Below are positions 7,575-16,988 of a stretch of DNA of 64,000 bases, one piece after another. The translations under genes and the position numbers were made by a program. The notes beneath the pieces are model-generated. The model did not search any database, had not been told where the DNA came from, and saw nothing but the letters and a program-made list of their open reading frames with translations. The stretch is from Saccharospirillum sp. (GTDB lineage: Bacteria; Pseudomonadota; Gammaproteobacteria; Pseudomonadales; Natronospirillaceae): NCBI GenBank assembly GCA_018402545.1, contig JAGYIL010000001.1, positions 992,001-1,056,000 on the forward strand. Direction: 5' to 3'. Numbering within the stretch: position 1 is the first letter of the stretch; each line of letters begins with the position of its first letter.

Positions 7575-10500
7575 CGGAAGCCGTCCTGCTGGAACAACAA
7601 GGGCGAGCGCCCCTGGTACAGACCGAAATACAGGGTGCTGGGTGGCCCGGTCATCCCCAGCCCGGCTTCCCACTCCCACTCCAGCCATTCCGGTACGTCG
7701 ACCAGAACACCCACGATGCCCGGTGTGGTCGATTCTGCTACCAGGGTGCCGGCACCGGCGTTCAAACCAACCAGCGTGCCATCGGCCGAGTTGGCCACGC
7801 CGGCACAATTCAGACCGCCGGGCTCGCAAACACCCAGGAAGGTGAGGCCGGGAATCTCGCCAGTGCCGGTTTCGTTGTCGCTCGTAAAGGGAGCAAAACT
7901 GACGACGTTGGGGGTTGTGCTGCTATCTAGATCGTCGAGCACTTCAACCCATACCGGCAGTTCGGCCACTTCCTGGGTACTGACCTGGCGTTCTGCATTC
8001 AGCCGGGCGTAGTAGAGCGAAACGGCACCAAGGTTCAGAGCGAGATCGTCACATTGGGTTAAATCACCGTGACAGGCTTCGCCGTCATTGAGTTTGCTGG
8101 CCGCGATGATCAGTTGATTCAATACTTGCGGCGTATCGTTTTCGGTCGGTCCGGTTGCTGCGCGTGGCCAGGTAAGGCCGGTTTGGCTGAGGGTCAGAGT
8201 GACCTCACCGTTGTAATCATTGATGTCTGACAGGGCCCAGGTGACCGGGTCGTACGTCAGGTCGCCGCCTGTATTTTCCAGGCCCGGTGGCTTCTGGAAC
8301 AGATCATCTGTGTTTAATGCCAGCTTGAAAAAATCGCCGTCGTAGTTGAATACCGGGTTATCGTTTACATCAAACGCTTCAACTCGTAACGGAATCGACG
8401 ATAGAACTGAAGCTTGACCCTGATATCGGTAAGGTGTTGAGCCCCAGGTAGCGGGGTTGTCCTGGGTAATGCGCAAATAGGCCGGAATGAAGCGACCTAC
8501 CCGAACGGAATTGGATTCGACAGTCATGTCCGGCGAACCGGGTCTGCCGAGGTAGCTGTCGATCCGCCCCTGCAGATCTATCACGCCCAGGTCGGAATAA
8601 CTCAACCCCAGCCCCGGTGCCAGCGTCAGTGTGCTGGTATCCGGAGTGCCAGCAGGTTGTTCGTAGGGTTCCCAGGCGCTGCCAGGCGTTGAGCTGCCAT
8701 CACCTCCGCTCAGTGTGCCCTGTGCAGCCGCGTCAGCCGGAGCCGCTCTGGTGGTCAGAGCTCCCCAGTTGATGTCTGGCAACGTTGCCGTGCGGGCAAA
8801 GTTGGGTGTTGGGTTTCCAAGGGCATTGAGGGCTTGCACCTCTAACCGGAAGGGCTCGCCGGCCCGGGTGAATACCGGGGCATTGGCGCTGGCGGATACC
8901 GAACCGTCGGTTGCGATCTCATCACCGTCGCTGTTGCGAACGCTTAGCAGGCGAAGCTCGTCGGGTTGAACGCGCAGATTGACGCTTTGACTCAGAGTGG
9001 TTGACGAGGGGTTGCCGTCAACATCTGGCAGGGTGTACTCCAGCGTTAAAGGCTGTACACCGACATCAGGTGATAGCAGTGAAAAATCAGCCGTTGAGTC
9101 TGCGGAAAATGTAAGTGGCAGTGTGGTCATATCTTCACCCGCGATCTGGTTTTGCGGGTTAGGCAATTCAGTCTCAGTGCTGGCATTGGTCAGACTGACC
9201 CGTTGCGAAGGGCTGCAGCTGGTCGGGTCGCTGCATTCAGTGCCGGCCGTAAAATCGAGTGTGCCACCGTTGCTGAACAGACCTTCACAAACACCGGTGG
9301 TGGTATTAGTGCGCACTGCCTGTACTGAAAAAGGCCCTTCGGTGGCACCAGCGATCAGATCAAAAAATGCCGTGCTGCTGGTGGTGTTCTCGCTCGGGAA
9401 GAAACGCAGACCGACATCGTTAAAGGTCACCTGGCAATTTGCTTCAGCGGTCGTTGAGCCGCCGACAAAGCACAGATTCTGGGTAAGCGGCACTGTCGAG
9501 GGGGTGCTGTTTGGAATGCCCAGGGTATAAGTGCCGGCCGCGTCAGGTAAGAAGCCGATCGACTCTCCGGACACGATATCGGTCACCTCATTGCTACCCT
9601 CCCAGCCGTCAGCAGGGCTCAGAGTGGCACTGAACGGATCGGTGTATTCCAGGGTGCAGGCTTCATTGGCGCAAGCGCGAATGGTCACATCAAGGGGTTC
9701 GCAGGTGAGTCCGACGGCCTGGTTTCGAACCAGCTCAAAGTGGTGAATGGGGGCATCGTAGGGCTCGATGATGTCAGCACAGACCTGAAGGTTATCGATT
9801 TCGTGATTGGCACTGCTGCCGCCGGTTGAGCCGGTCAGGGTCAGGACAAGCTTTTCAGGAATGGCAGGCTGGCCAGCTTCGTTGAGTGCATTGAATTCAC
9901 TGACCAGTGTTACGTACCCCGAGCCTGCGTTGCGCTCAATTTTCACCAGCGCCTGAGTACCGTTGCTGTTATCAATGGTGATGCGATATCGGTGTGGCGT
10001 TGTGCTGGAGGTAAGTACCGCCGGGGAGATGTTGGCTGACGTACCCCGCAAGTAGCGGTACCCGGTTGTGCCAGACCCGTAGCCGCGAATGGCAATGGCA
10101 TTGCTCCGGGCTCCGGGGCCCCCGACCCGACCTTCAGTCGGGTTCGAGAAATTGCCAAACTCGTCCAGACCAATGCCCAGCCAGCCGCCGTTGAAGCCCG
10201 GGTCGCCATTGTCGCGTTGTGCGTAGCCCAGTGAGCCGCCAAAGCTGCCCGGAAAGGGCGTAATGTCGCGATCAGAGAAGGTGACCGTAACGCCATCGGC
10301 GGCATTGGTGCTGCCGTTATTCTTGTAGGCGTAGAAATCAAATTCGACGACGACACGATTGTTTTCACTCGGGAACTGCCGCAGAAAGGTGGTGGCCGTC
10401 GCAATGTTGTTGGCATCGGGGGTCAGGCGTAGCCGTCCGCCCACTACCTGAGGTGTGAAGGTGCCACTGCTGCGCAGCGTTTGCCAGTCGTCACTCAGGC

Positions 10501-12553
10501 TTCCACTAAAGGTATCGGTGATGCAGGTGCCCGGTGTGGAACAGGCAACGGTGTTGCCCATGTCGGCCAGAATCTGACTGCTCGATTGGGCGTAGTCGTA
10601 GAGTCGCACTTCGTCGAACACACCGTTGGCGGAACGGCCGGGCTCGACATAGTTGGAGCGGTTGTCGCCAATGTACAGGCTGTTGAGTTGGCTGAGTAGC
10701 CCGGTTGTATTCTGGTTGTTTAGGCTGCCCACGGTCGTGCCGTTGGCATAGATGCTGTAGTCGCCATTGATCATGTCCCAGGTGACAGCAACATGGACCC
10801 ATTCGTTGGCGTTAAAATTTCGGGTGCTGTTATTGGTTTGAAAGTTGTAGTCGCTGTCATTTGAGTCTTCAAACTCGAATCGCAGCCGCCCATTGTTGCG
10901 GAGCATGAGGTAGAAATAGCGGTTGTTGTCGTTATTGCCGTACTGATCGCTGTTGGCAGAAAACAGAACCCGGTCCTGGTTATCGCCATCCCAGTCGAGG
11001 TTGCTTTTATACCAGAAACTGAGTGTGCCGCGGGTTGGGGTGAGGTCGCCCGGGTTTAAACCGGTATCGATAGCAGAACGCAATGCACTGCTGTTGTTGG
11101 CCGGAACAGAGGCACCTTCACAGGTGTAGCCCGCTGCCGGGGTAATAGTGCCTGTGGTTGTGGCGTGATTGTTATTACCGCTGTAATCCAGAATTTCCCC
11201 TGCCGCACCGGAGTAACTGCTTTCATTGAGAGGGTAATAGGCGACGGGCGTCAGCGACGTGCAATTATAAAGCGCGGAGGCAGGAATGACTGTCAGGCCG
11301 GTTTGACCCGGCGGCTCCCAGCCTAGCTGAATGGTTGCGCCACCGCCGTTTTCGTAATACTCCAGAACCACAGGGACCAGTTCACCCGCCTGCAATGACA
11401 CGGACCCGGTTCGGACTCGGGGAGCGTGATCAGACCAATCATTAATGATCAGATTACTGTCGACGTACAACCGCGCTCCGTCATCCGAGTTAGTAGCCAG
11501 AGTGTAAACTCCGGTAGTTGGCGCATAGAGATAGCCAGTCCAGCGAATCGAGAAATTATCATTGCCAACGGCCGCTGTACTGGGTGAGCCGGTGCCCCAC
11601 GCGAAGTCGATAGTCGACACGCTGTCTTCATAGGCGGGCGTACCCGTTAAAAAGCGATTGTTGAAATACTCTCCTTGCAGGCCCGGGTTAAGTGAACAGT
11701 TTTCCGGAGGTTGGGGCGCTGCTGGCTGGCAGTTGGGGTTGGCAGGTGTGCAGGTACCGTAGACGTTGCTGTTGTTGGAGACATCGACTTCGGAGTACCC
11801 GGGTGCGACCAGATCACCGTATACCGTTGAGTTGTCTAACTCGATTGCGCCTGATGTACTGGTTACTGTTACCGGATCAGAGGGGCTGCCAAAGGTACTG
11901 TCTTCAATACTGACGGTACTGGCACCGCTGACACTGCCTGAGGTGAAGGTGACGTCTTCAAATTCAATGGGGTTGTTGGAGGTCATGACGAAGTCGCCAC
12001 TGAGCGTGCCGCCTTCAAACATCATACCGGATTGGGCCTGGGCGCCGTCGAGCAGGTTGGTGTCTTCTGCCTCAACGCGATTATTGACGCTGGTTACCTT
12101 GCCGGTGACGGTACCGCCTTCGAGTTCTATGTCGCCATTGGCCGTCAGTGTGCCATTAACAGTGCTGTCGGTTAATGTGATGCTGCTACTGTTCGACGTC
12201 AGGTTGCCGTATATAGAGGTTCCATCGGCAATGATTTGACCGTAGCTATCGACCAGGTCAATGCGATTGGTATTGTTACCAACACTGCCGTTGCCCAATC
12301 TGAAGCCATTGTTGGCGACCAGGGTTGCGTTGGTATTGGCCACGATGTCGTCGCCATTGTTCAAAGTGATGCGGCCATTTCCCGTGCAGGTATAAGTAGT
12401 GCCCGAGACGTTCCAGCTTGTCGAACAGCCGGGAAACTGACCCAGCGACAAATTAAAGACATCAGCCAGGGCAGGTAGGCTGACACTCGTCGCAGCACCG
12501 GCTACCAGCACCTGAGTGATGCTTAGACGTAACTTAGAGTTCAACAGTGGCAT
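7571..12553 (-). CDS. mshQ: MSHA biogenesis protein MshQ, multi-domain adhesin-like
   Basis: About 1,660 residues and the last gene of the msh operon. After a signal peptide (MPLLNSKLRLSITQ…LPALA) come in order: a repetitive stretch at about 85–275 with phrases such as ITLTDSTVNGTLT and IELEGGTVTGKVT, suggesting a beta-solenoid; a PA14-like domain at about 300–440 (GEYFNNRFLTG, TNSDDGARLYVD); a LamG-like domain at about 445–670 (VAYYPLNESSYSG); a lectin-like beta-sandwich at about 685–930; and a long C-terminal region like DUF6701 of MshQ proteins. It is probably exposed on the pilus or cell surface and binds glycans, which is inference. The start is uncertain: 12553 gives the cleanest signal peptide, while 12580 is the longest frame. 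No clear ribosome site is seen, so coupling to mshP is likely. Confidence 0.8.
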   Translation of the reverse strand: MPLLNSKLRLSITQVLVAGAATSVSLPALADVFNLSLGQFPGCSTSWNVSGTTYTCTGNGRITLNNGDDIVANTNATLVANNGFRLGNGSVGNNTNRIDLVDSYGQIIADGTSIYGNLTSNSSSITLTDSTVNGTLTANGDIELEGGTVTGKVTSVNNRVEAEDTNLLDGAQAQSGMMFEGGTLSGDFVMTSNNPIEFEDVTFTSGSVSGASTVSIEDSTFGSPSDPVTVTSTSGAIELDNSTVYGDLVAPGYSEVDVSNNSNVYGTCTPANPNCQPAAPQPPENCSLNPGLQGEYFNNRFLTGTPAYEDSVSTIDFAWGTGSPSTAAVGNDNFSIRWTGYLYAPTTGVYTLATNSDDGARLYVDSNLIINDWSDHAPRVRTGSVSLQAGELVPVVLEYYENGGGATIQLGWEPPGQTGLTVIPASALYNCTSLTPVAYYPLNESSYSGAAGEILDYSGNNNHATTTGTITPAAGYTCEGASVPANNSSALRSAIDTGLNPGDLTPTRGTLSFWYKSNLDWDGDNQDRVLFSANSDQYGNNDNNRYFYLMLRNNGRLRFEFEDSNDSDYNFQTNNSTRNFNANEWVHVAVTWDMINGDYSIYANGTTVGSLNNQNTTGLLSQLNSLYIGDNRSNYVEPGRSANGVFDEVRLYDYAQSSSQILADMGNTVACSTPGTCITDTFSGSLSDDWQTLRSSGTFTPQVVGGRLRLTPDANNIATATTFLRQFPSENNRVVVEFDFYAYKNNGSTNAADGVTVTFSDRDITPFPGSFGGSLGYAQRDNGDPGFNGGWLGIGLDEFGNFSNPTEGRVGGPGARSNAIAIRGYGSGTTGYRYLRGTSANISPAVLTSSTTPHRYRITIDNSNGTQALVKIERNAGSGYVTLVSEFNALNEAGQPAIPEKLVLTLTGSTGGSSANHEIDNLQVCADIIEPYDAPIHHFELVRNQAVGLTCEPLDVTIRACANEACTLEYTDPFSATLSPADGWEGSNEVTDIVSGESIGFLPDAAGTYTLGIPNSTPSTVPLTQNLCFVGGSTTAEANCQVTFNDVGLRFFPSENTTSSTAFFDLIAGATEGPFSVQAVRTNTTTGVCEGLFSNGGTLDFTAGTECSDPTSCSPSQRVSLTNASTETELPNPQNQIAGEDMTTLPLTFSADSTADFSLLSPDVGVQPLTLEYTLPDVDGNPSSTTLSQSVNLRVQPDELRLLSVRNSDGDEIATDGSVSASANAPVFTRAGEPFRLEVQALNALGNPTPNFARTATLPDINWGALTTRAAPADAAAQGTLSGGDGSSTPGSAWEPYEQPAGTPDTSTLTLAPGLGLSYSDLGVIDLQGRIDSYLGRPGSPDMTVESNSVRVGRFIPAYLRITQDNPATWGSTPYRYQGQASVLSSIPLRVEAFDVNDNPVFNYDGDFFKLALNTDDLFQKPPGLENTGGDLTYDPVTWALSDINDYNGEVTLTLSQTGLTWPRAATGPTENDTPQVLNQLIIAASKLNDGEACHGDLTQCDDLALNLGAVSLYYARLNAERQVSTQEVAELPVWVEVLDDLDSSTTPNVVSFAPFTSDNETGTGEIPGLTFLGVCEPGGLNCAGVANSADGTLVGLNAGAGTLVAESTTPGIVGVLVDVPEWLEWEWEAGLGMTGPPSTLYFGLYQGRSPLLFQQDGFR

Positions 12554-12944
12554 TGCGTTGGGTCCAGACATAGTTGGCATCGTTCATATTGCCAAAAGCG
12601 GCCTCAGCCGTCAGACGATACAAGAAAACACGCTGTGAGGCCGGGTTAGGGCGGTTGTATACCCCTTCGGTGCAGCTCACAGTGACGGTGTAATCAGTGT
12701 AGGCAGGGACGGTAACGGGCGTGTTGGCTGCACAGGCGCCAGAACCCTCTTCCACCAGCCGTTGGGTGGCCCACTCAAGCCCTGCCGATGCGGCCTGTCG
12801 AGCCCGGCTTTGCAGCAGGTTTTGCGTAACCTGGGCACTGGATGAGATCGACAACCGGGAGATGACCACCAGGGCAGCGCCGATGACAACAATCAGGAAA
12901 ATAACCGCCACCAGTGCGACGCCTTGCTGTGGTTTGCGGTTCAT
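12534..12944 (-). CDS. mshP: MSHA biogenesis protein MshP
   Basis: A 136-residue protein starting at the ATG that overlaps the mshO stop (ATGA). The track's longer frame runs through mshO sequence. The N-terminus is short and basic (MNRKPQQG), followed by one hydrophobic helix (VALVAVIFLIVVIGAALVVI), as in PilX/MshP-like minor pilins, then a small domain with two cysteines. MshP is a required part of MSHA-type pilus assembly. The identity rests on position between mshO and mshQ and on this layout. Confidence 0.82.
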   Translation of the reverse strand: MNRKPQQGVALVAVIFLIVVIGAALVVISRLSISSSAQVTQNLLQSRARQAASAGLEWATQRLVEEGSGACAANTPVTVPAYTDYTVTVSCTEGVYNRPNPASQRVFLYRLTAEAAFGNMNDANYVWTQRNATVEL

Positions 12945-13843
12945 AGGCCATTCCCCAGCACAAAGGTATCGGTGAGTTGAATGCCTTCCGAGCCATCCCC
13001 CAGTTCCAGTGTAATCGTGAGGGTAGGGGGGCGATACAGAAAGCCCGGCGTCCAGTTGAAACTGCATTGAGTGACATCGTCGGTAATGCGAGCCGGTGTG
13101 GCTGCGCCTATGCGGCTGGCCAGGGCCGTGTTGCCCAGGTCAGTATAGCCGGTAATCCGCTCCAGCCGCCCGCTGTCGCAACGGTAAGCGACGGGTCCGT
13201 TGGTAAAGTAGGCCCGGAAAAAAGGGCTGTCATTGGGGAAACGGTGGTTGCTGTTGTCGAGTGTTATTTGAGTCACCGGGCACTGAGAGCAATCGCCACA
13301 GTCACAGGTGGTCCGGTTAACAATCGAATCGACCTCTGCTATGTAACCTGCCTGATTGCCCGCCAATTCATCGTCCCAGTCGCTATAGAGCTGGCTGAAC
13401 CCCGGTGAGGCAATTGATACATAGGTTGGCGTGTCTGCTGGCAAGCTGGAAAGAACCCCAAAGACATCAAAAGATCCGTCGTTATTGATGTTCAATCTAT
13501 CGTAGGTGGGTGCATAGTTACGATCCCGGTATCGCAGGGCTGGTTGTGCCTGATCCGGAGACAGCGTGAAAAACTCCACAACCTGATCATTGCCAGCGGT
13601 TGCCTCTGATGTACGCACCGAATTGGGAACTGACCGGTCCAGATCCTGCCGCAGTTGAAAGAAGGCTGCTTCGCCCTGTTGCACCCAGGCCGCGCGTTGC
13701 TGGGTGTCTACTATGGCTGAATAGCGGTTACCGATCAGTGGGCCGACGACCGCCACCAGAATACCGATGATCACGATCACGATAATCAGTTCAACCAGCG
13801 TAAAACCGGGTTGGCGAATGCGTTTCGGGTTTATGGACGTCAT
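12941..13843 (-). CDS. mshO: MSHA minor pilin MshO
   Basis: A 300-residue prepilin-like protein with a class III leader: MTSINPKRIRQPG is followed by FTLVELIIVIVIIG, with the conserved glutamate at position 5 of the mature form. The C-terminal domain is long and cysteine-containing (TTCDCGDCSQCPV), typical of PilW/MshO-like minor pilins. The ATG at 13843 has GAGGG upstream; a second ATG at 13861 would overlap mshD by 14 bases. Minor pilins of this type form the initiating tip complex. The gene order C-D-O-P-Q matches the Vibrio MSHA locus. Confidence 0.85.
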   Translation of the reverse strand: MTSINPKRIRQPGFTLVELIIVIVIIGILVAVVGPLIGNRYSAIVDTQQRAAWVQQGEAAFFQLRQDLDRSVPNSVRTSEATAGNDQVVEFFTLSPDQAQPALRYRDRNYAPTYDRLNINNDGSFDVFGVLSSLPADTPTYVSIASPGFSQLYSDWDDELAGNQAGYIAEVDSIVNRTTCDCGDCSQCPVTQITLDNSNHRFPNDSPFFRAYFTNGPVAYRCDSGRLERITGYTDLGNTALASRIGAATPARITDDVTQCSFNWTPGFLYRPPTLTITLELGDGSEGIQLTDTFVLGNGL

Positions 13844-13847
13844 CACA

Positions 13848-14438
13848 TTAACAGCCCTCATCCCAGTAGCTGGTTCGATAGCCGGTGAGCTGAACCGTCT
13901 GGCCGCGAGGGTCTGACGCGGTAACGGTAATTCTGGCGATGCGGGGCGTACAACCCGCCGTATTCGACAGTGTACCCAGTGTTAGGCCCGTGCTGGTATC
14001 GACATCAACCTGAACGCGGTAGCTCGACAAACCGGGCAGGGCGTTCCCCAGCCGGTCGCGAATACCGGGGGCGAGCCCGTCATCGTTGTCGGAATCAAAG
14101 CCGTTGTAGTCACAGAGGTTATCCCAGAGTCTGCGGTCGTAACCACCGTCAGATTCGGCAGCCGGGCAGACGTTAGGGCTGGTTACTGTATCGTCAATGC
14201 GCGGATCGTCGTCACCGTCGAAGAACGACTGGCTCATGACTTCACTCAGCGTACTTTGTGCCACCAGGTTTGCCTGGCTGCGCAGCATGGGGTCGACATT
14301 ACTGACCGTTAGGAAACCCAGGCTCTGCAGAATGGCCGTTGCAGCGATGCCGATTACCACGATGGAAATAACCAGCTCGATCAGCGTGACCCCGCTTTGT
14401 GAACGAAGTTTCTGATAATGGGGCGCCTTGGGTTTCAT
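13848..14438 (-). CDS. mshD: MSHA minor pilin MshD
   Basis: A 196-residue prepilin-like protein. The start at 14438 lies one base after the mshC stop and gives a leader (MKPKAPHYQKLRSQSG) followed by VTLIELVISIVVIG; the longer frame from 14474 overlaps mshC and adds an implausible leader. The C-terminal domain contains paired cysteines. MshD belongs to the minor pilins that prime MSHA pilus assembly in the inner membrane. Confidence 0.83.
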   Translation of the reverse strand: MKPKAPHYQKLRSQSGVTLIELVISIVVIGIAATAILQSLGFLTVSNVDPMLRSQANLVAQSTLSEVMSQSFFDGDDDPRIDDTVTSPNVCPAAESDGGYDRRLWDNLCDYNGFDSDNDDGLAPGIRDRLGNALPGLSSYRVQVDVDTSTGLTLGTLSNTAGCTPRIARITVTASDPRGQTVQLTGYRTSYWDEGC

Positions 14439-14439
14439 G

Positions 14440-14988
14440 CTACTGCACCGCCACATAACCAGTGGCTCCATCAAGCCGTAAGGTGGTCGCCGGTGTTAAA
14501 CCAACAATCTGAGTGCCACTGGGTACCGGATTCGCGGGCAGACTGGTGCAATCGCCCGCTGTGTTGCTTCGGTATAGCCGACCGGTTGGTGTGAAGATAA
14601 GCCGTTCGAGGGTGGTACTGGTCAGGGTTCCCATTAGTTGAGTCGCTTCGCCTGGTGCTGCAACGGCTGTAATAAAATTCAGGGGCGCTGCGCAGCCGGC
14701 ACCACTTGAGCCGGTGCTTTGGCAGTCGTCATCTTGCCAGACGTTCCAGCCGGTGGTGGTGATGCGGAATTCGAGGGTGCATTGGGTAGTTGTGGCGCGG
14801 TTGCGGGTGTAGGTTAGAGCGGAAATTAATTGAGTTCGTGTACTCGCATTATCAAATGAGGAAAGATTGAACAACCTTGGAATAGTAGTCGCAGACAAAA
14901 TGCTTATTAGTAGCACTATTACAACTAACTCTACCAGAGAAAAGCCATTCTCCATTTTAAGTCTACTCGTAGTGCGCTGTTCACTCAT
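14440..14988 (-). CDS. mshC: MSHA minor pilin MshC
   Basis: A 182-residue prepilin-like protein with leader MSEQRTTSRLKMENG and mature start FSLVELVVIVLLIS. Globular-domain features include TGWNVWQDDDC. It follows mshA after a 235-bp gap holding a strong hairpin, so it is probably expressed at a lower level than the major pilin. Order and length fit MshC. Confidence 0.83.
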   Translation of the reverse strand: MSEQRTTSRLKMENGFSLVELVVIVLLISILSATTIPRLFNLSSFDNASTRTQLISALTYTRNRATTTQCTLEFRITTTGWNVWQDDDCQSTGSSGAGCAAPLNFITAVAAPGEATQLMGTLTSTTLERLIFTPTGRLYRSNTAGDCTSLPANPVPSGTQIVGLTPATTLRLDGATGYVAVQ

Positions 14989-15143
14989 TGCTTAACTGTC
15001 CACTTAGGGTGACGATAAACGAAAAAGTCCTTAGGATTTAAGCTTGTGATAGGGCTAGTGACAATACATTACCAAGCATATTGTTATTTGGAGGAGGCTT
15101 AGTGAAGAGCAGTCTATGTGTGAACACTCACTATTGTTCATGA

Positions 15144-15177
15144 GATTATCTACCTCTGTCTTATGAGGTAGATAATC
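15144..15177. repeat. Perfect hairpin between mshA and mshC
   Basis: Arms GATTATCTACCTC and GAGGTAGATAATC (13 bp, perfect) with an 8-base loop. There is no T-run on either strand. Lying just after the major pilin gene and before the minor pilins, it may protect the mshA message from 3' decay or cause partial termination, giving more pilin than minor pilin. That role is inference. Confidence 0.7.
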
Positions 15178-15223
15178 AGCTTTTGTGACTCATGATCTAT
15201 TTACAGCTAAAAAACGCCGTAGT

Positions 15224-15595
15224 TTACCAGTCGATTACCGATGCATCAGCCGTTGCGGAGCCGACCGTTGCGGTACATGTCCGTGTCTCTCCTGTAACAC
15301 CTTCATCTGGAGTCGGTCCTGTCCAGCTGTCTGCTGCGTCTTCTGTAAGTATGGCTGCTGCCATTGCGGTGCAGGTTAGATCTGCTGTTTCTATTGCATC
15401 GCCATTTCCAACAAGGCCTGCTGAATAATTGATAGAGGCGGCTGATGCTAGTGCCCCTGCAGCACCCTCAGCTGCGGCTTGTTCTGCATCGCCACTTAAA
15501 TCGATAAATCTAGGAAGAGCTACCGCAGATAGCAATCCTAAGATGACAATGACAATAATAAGTTCAATCAGCGTAAAACCTTTTTGTTGCTTCAT
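15224..15595 (-). CDS. mshA: Major type IV pilin, MshA-like
   Basis: A 123-residue prepilin with a six-residue leader MKQQKG and mature N-terminus FTLIELIIVIVILGLLSAVA, the classic N-methylated alpha1 helix cut by prepilin peptidase. A C-terminal disulfide-type cysteine pair is present. The short leader, small size and first place in the operon argue for the major pilin MshA rather than MshB; no second copy follows. It is preceded by a strong sigma-54 promoter 65–80 bases upstream, as for other major pilins. The assembly genes (mshIJKLMNEG) are not in the window. Confidence 0.83.
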   Translation of the reverse strand: MKQQKGFTLIELIIVIVILGLLSAVALPRFIDLSGDAEQAAAEGAAGALASAASINYSAGLVGNGDAIETADLTCTAMAAAILTEDAADSWTGPTPDEGVTGETRTCTATVGSATADASVIDW

Positions 15596-15659
15596 AGTCA
15601 GTTTCCCAATGTCAGTAAATATGCCTGTCTTACTTCTACCCTTCTTTCGTTAGGTATAA

Positions 15660-15674
15660 GCCAGAACCGTGCCA
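15660..15674 (-). promoter_or_regulatory. Sigma-54 (−24/−12) promoter of the msh operon
   Basis: On the minus strand TGGCACGGTTCTGGC matches TGGCACG-N4-TTGC with one change in the −12 box; GG and GC spacing is exact. Predicted transcription start is near 15648, about 53 bases before the mshA ATG. Type IV pilin genes are often sigma-54 dependent. The rest of 15596–16004 holds no gene or other signal that I can support. Confidence 0.7.
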
Positions 15675-16004
15675 AAGAATTAAATCCGGTTCGTATTTCT
15701 ACTCACTTGGCCATTCCATGGGGTCCAGAATGAGACTTGGCTCTCAATATTGGCGAGTCTATGCGGTTTTTTTGGCGTTGCAAGACTGGTATCGCGATTT
15801 CTTGTGTGTTTACGACAAAGATTTGACGTGGCTTGGGTTAATCCCGGGAAGTTAGGTTGGTGGAGGTTCAAATGTGACGTTTGACGTCAGTGCTCCGGTA
15901 AAAGGGCTGCGTCCTGTAGCGGCAGGTGCAACCCTTAGTACGATCATCTTCCTCGGCGTAACTGATGCCCCTGACGATGGTGGCTGATGGTTAGTATCGT
16001 GTAG

Positions 16005-16988
16005 TCACTGTCTGCCGTCTGGAACCGGGGTGCTGGGGTCACCGTCTGCTGCGCCTTCGAGCATGGGGACGAGTGCTTCCAGTGCGACCGGTATGGACAC
16101 CAGGGAAACCCGGGCAAGGGCTGCTACCGGCAGATCGCCGAGAAATACCTCGCCCCCGGTTTCATAGACTCGAAGAAACTGACGGCTGGGTTCGGCCAGG
16201 ACGTCCTGCATACCGGCGTCGGTAACGTAGTAGATCAAGACATCAGCATCCATAACATCCAGCTGTTCGGTCGACAGGTTTATGACGAAGTCGTTTTCTC
16301 CGGTCAGCTCGTTCATGGCCGGGGTTTCGGTGAACCCCATTTCGTAAAGGAACTGGGCTCTCACATCATAGGTGGTATAGGCAAAGGGCTGACGGTGTTC
16401 TTGCCTAAAGCTGCCGATGATCGCCGTTTTGCCATGTCATTCAGTATGAGCCGCGGCGATTTCCGTAAGCCTGTCTGTGATCGCTGCAATCTGGCGCTCG
16501 GCATTGGCCTCCTCGTCAACGGCCCGCGCCGCGATAAGGGCGCGTTCATCCCAGGGTAATCCATAATCACTCGCTACCACCGGCGCAATCAGGCTCAGCA
16601 TTTCATACTCCTCACTATCGATCCCTGAGTAGAGTGCAATGATGACATCCGGTCTGGTGGCCGCAATGGCTTCGAAATCCAAATCGCCCTCCAGTACCAC
16701 CGGTTCCGAGGTCAGCAAATGCTCAGCACAGGGCCCGGCGGTATACTCGAAGCCATCCATTGCCCGCCATTGGCGTACGGTGACCGGAGAGACCCCAAAG
16801 GCCAGAAGATTGCCGATGCCGCCAAAGTCGATGCTCGCGATGCGTTCGGATTTATTTTCAATGACGGTGGTTCCGAATTTGTGCTCGATGGTGAGCGGAA
16901 AGTCCTCGGAAAAAGCCGGGGAAATTAGAGCACATGCCAGGGCGATCAGACTTGTGGGCAAACGCGAAATTGCTACGGCTGTTCTCAT
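16005..16988 (-). pseudogene. Iron-siderophore binding protein interrupted by an in-frame TGA
   Basis: One reading frame of 327 sense codons is split by a single TGA at 16437–16439. The upstream part begins with a signal peptide and continues SEDFPLTIEHKFGTTVIENK, as in periplasmic binding proteins of the FecB/FepB (TroA-like) class. After the stop the same frame continues HGKTAIIGSFRQEH and through QFLYEMGF to a normal end. In the neighbouring paralogue the matching site reads HPEFEGNT, so the stop replaces an aromatic residue (TGG to TGA fits). No frameshift is needed. Alternatives are read-through, or a sequencing error. The two short ORFs in the track are its fragments. Confidence 0.82.

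Noticed and set aside
16437-16439. Selenocysteine coding at the TGA of the broken binding-protein gene
   Set aside because: Periplasmic binding proteins of this class are not known as selenoproteins, the paralogue has Phe there, and I see no obvious SECIS-like hairpin just after the codon.
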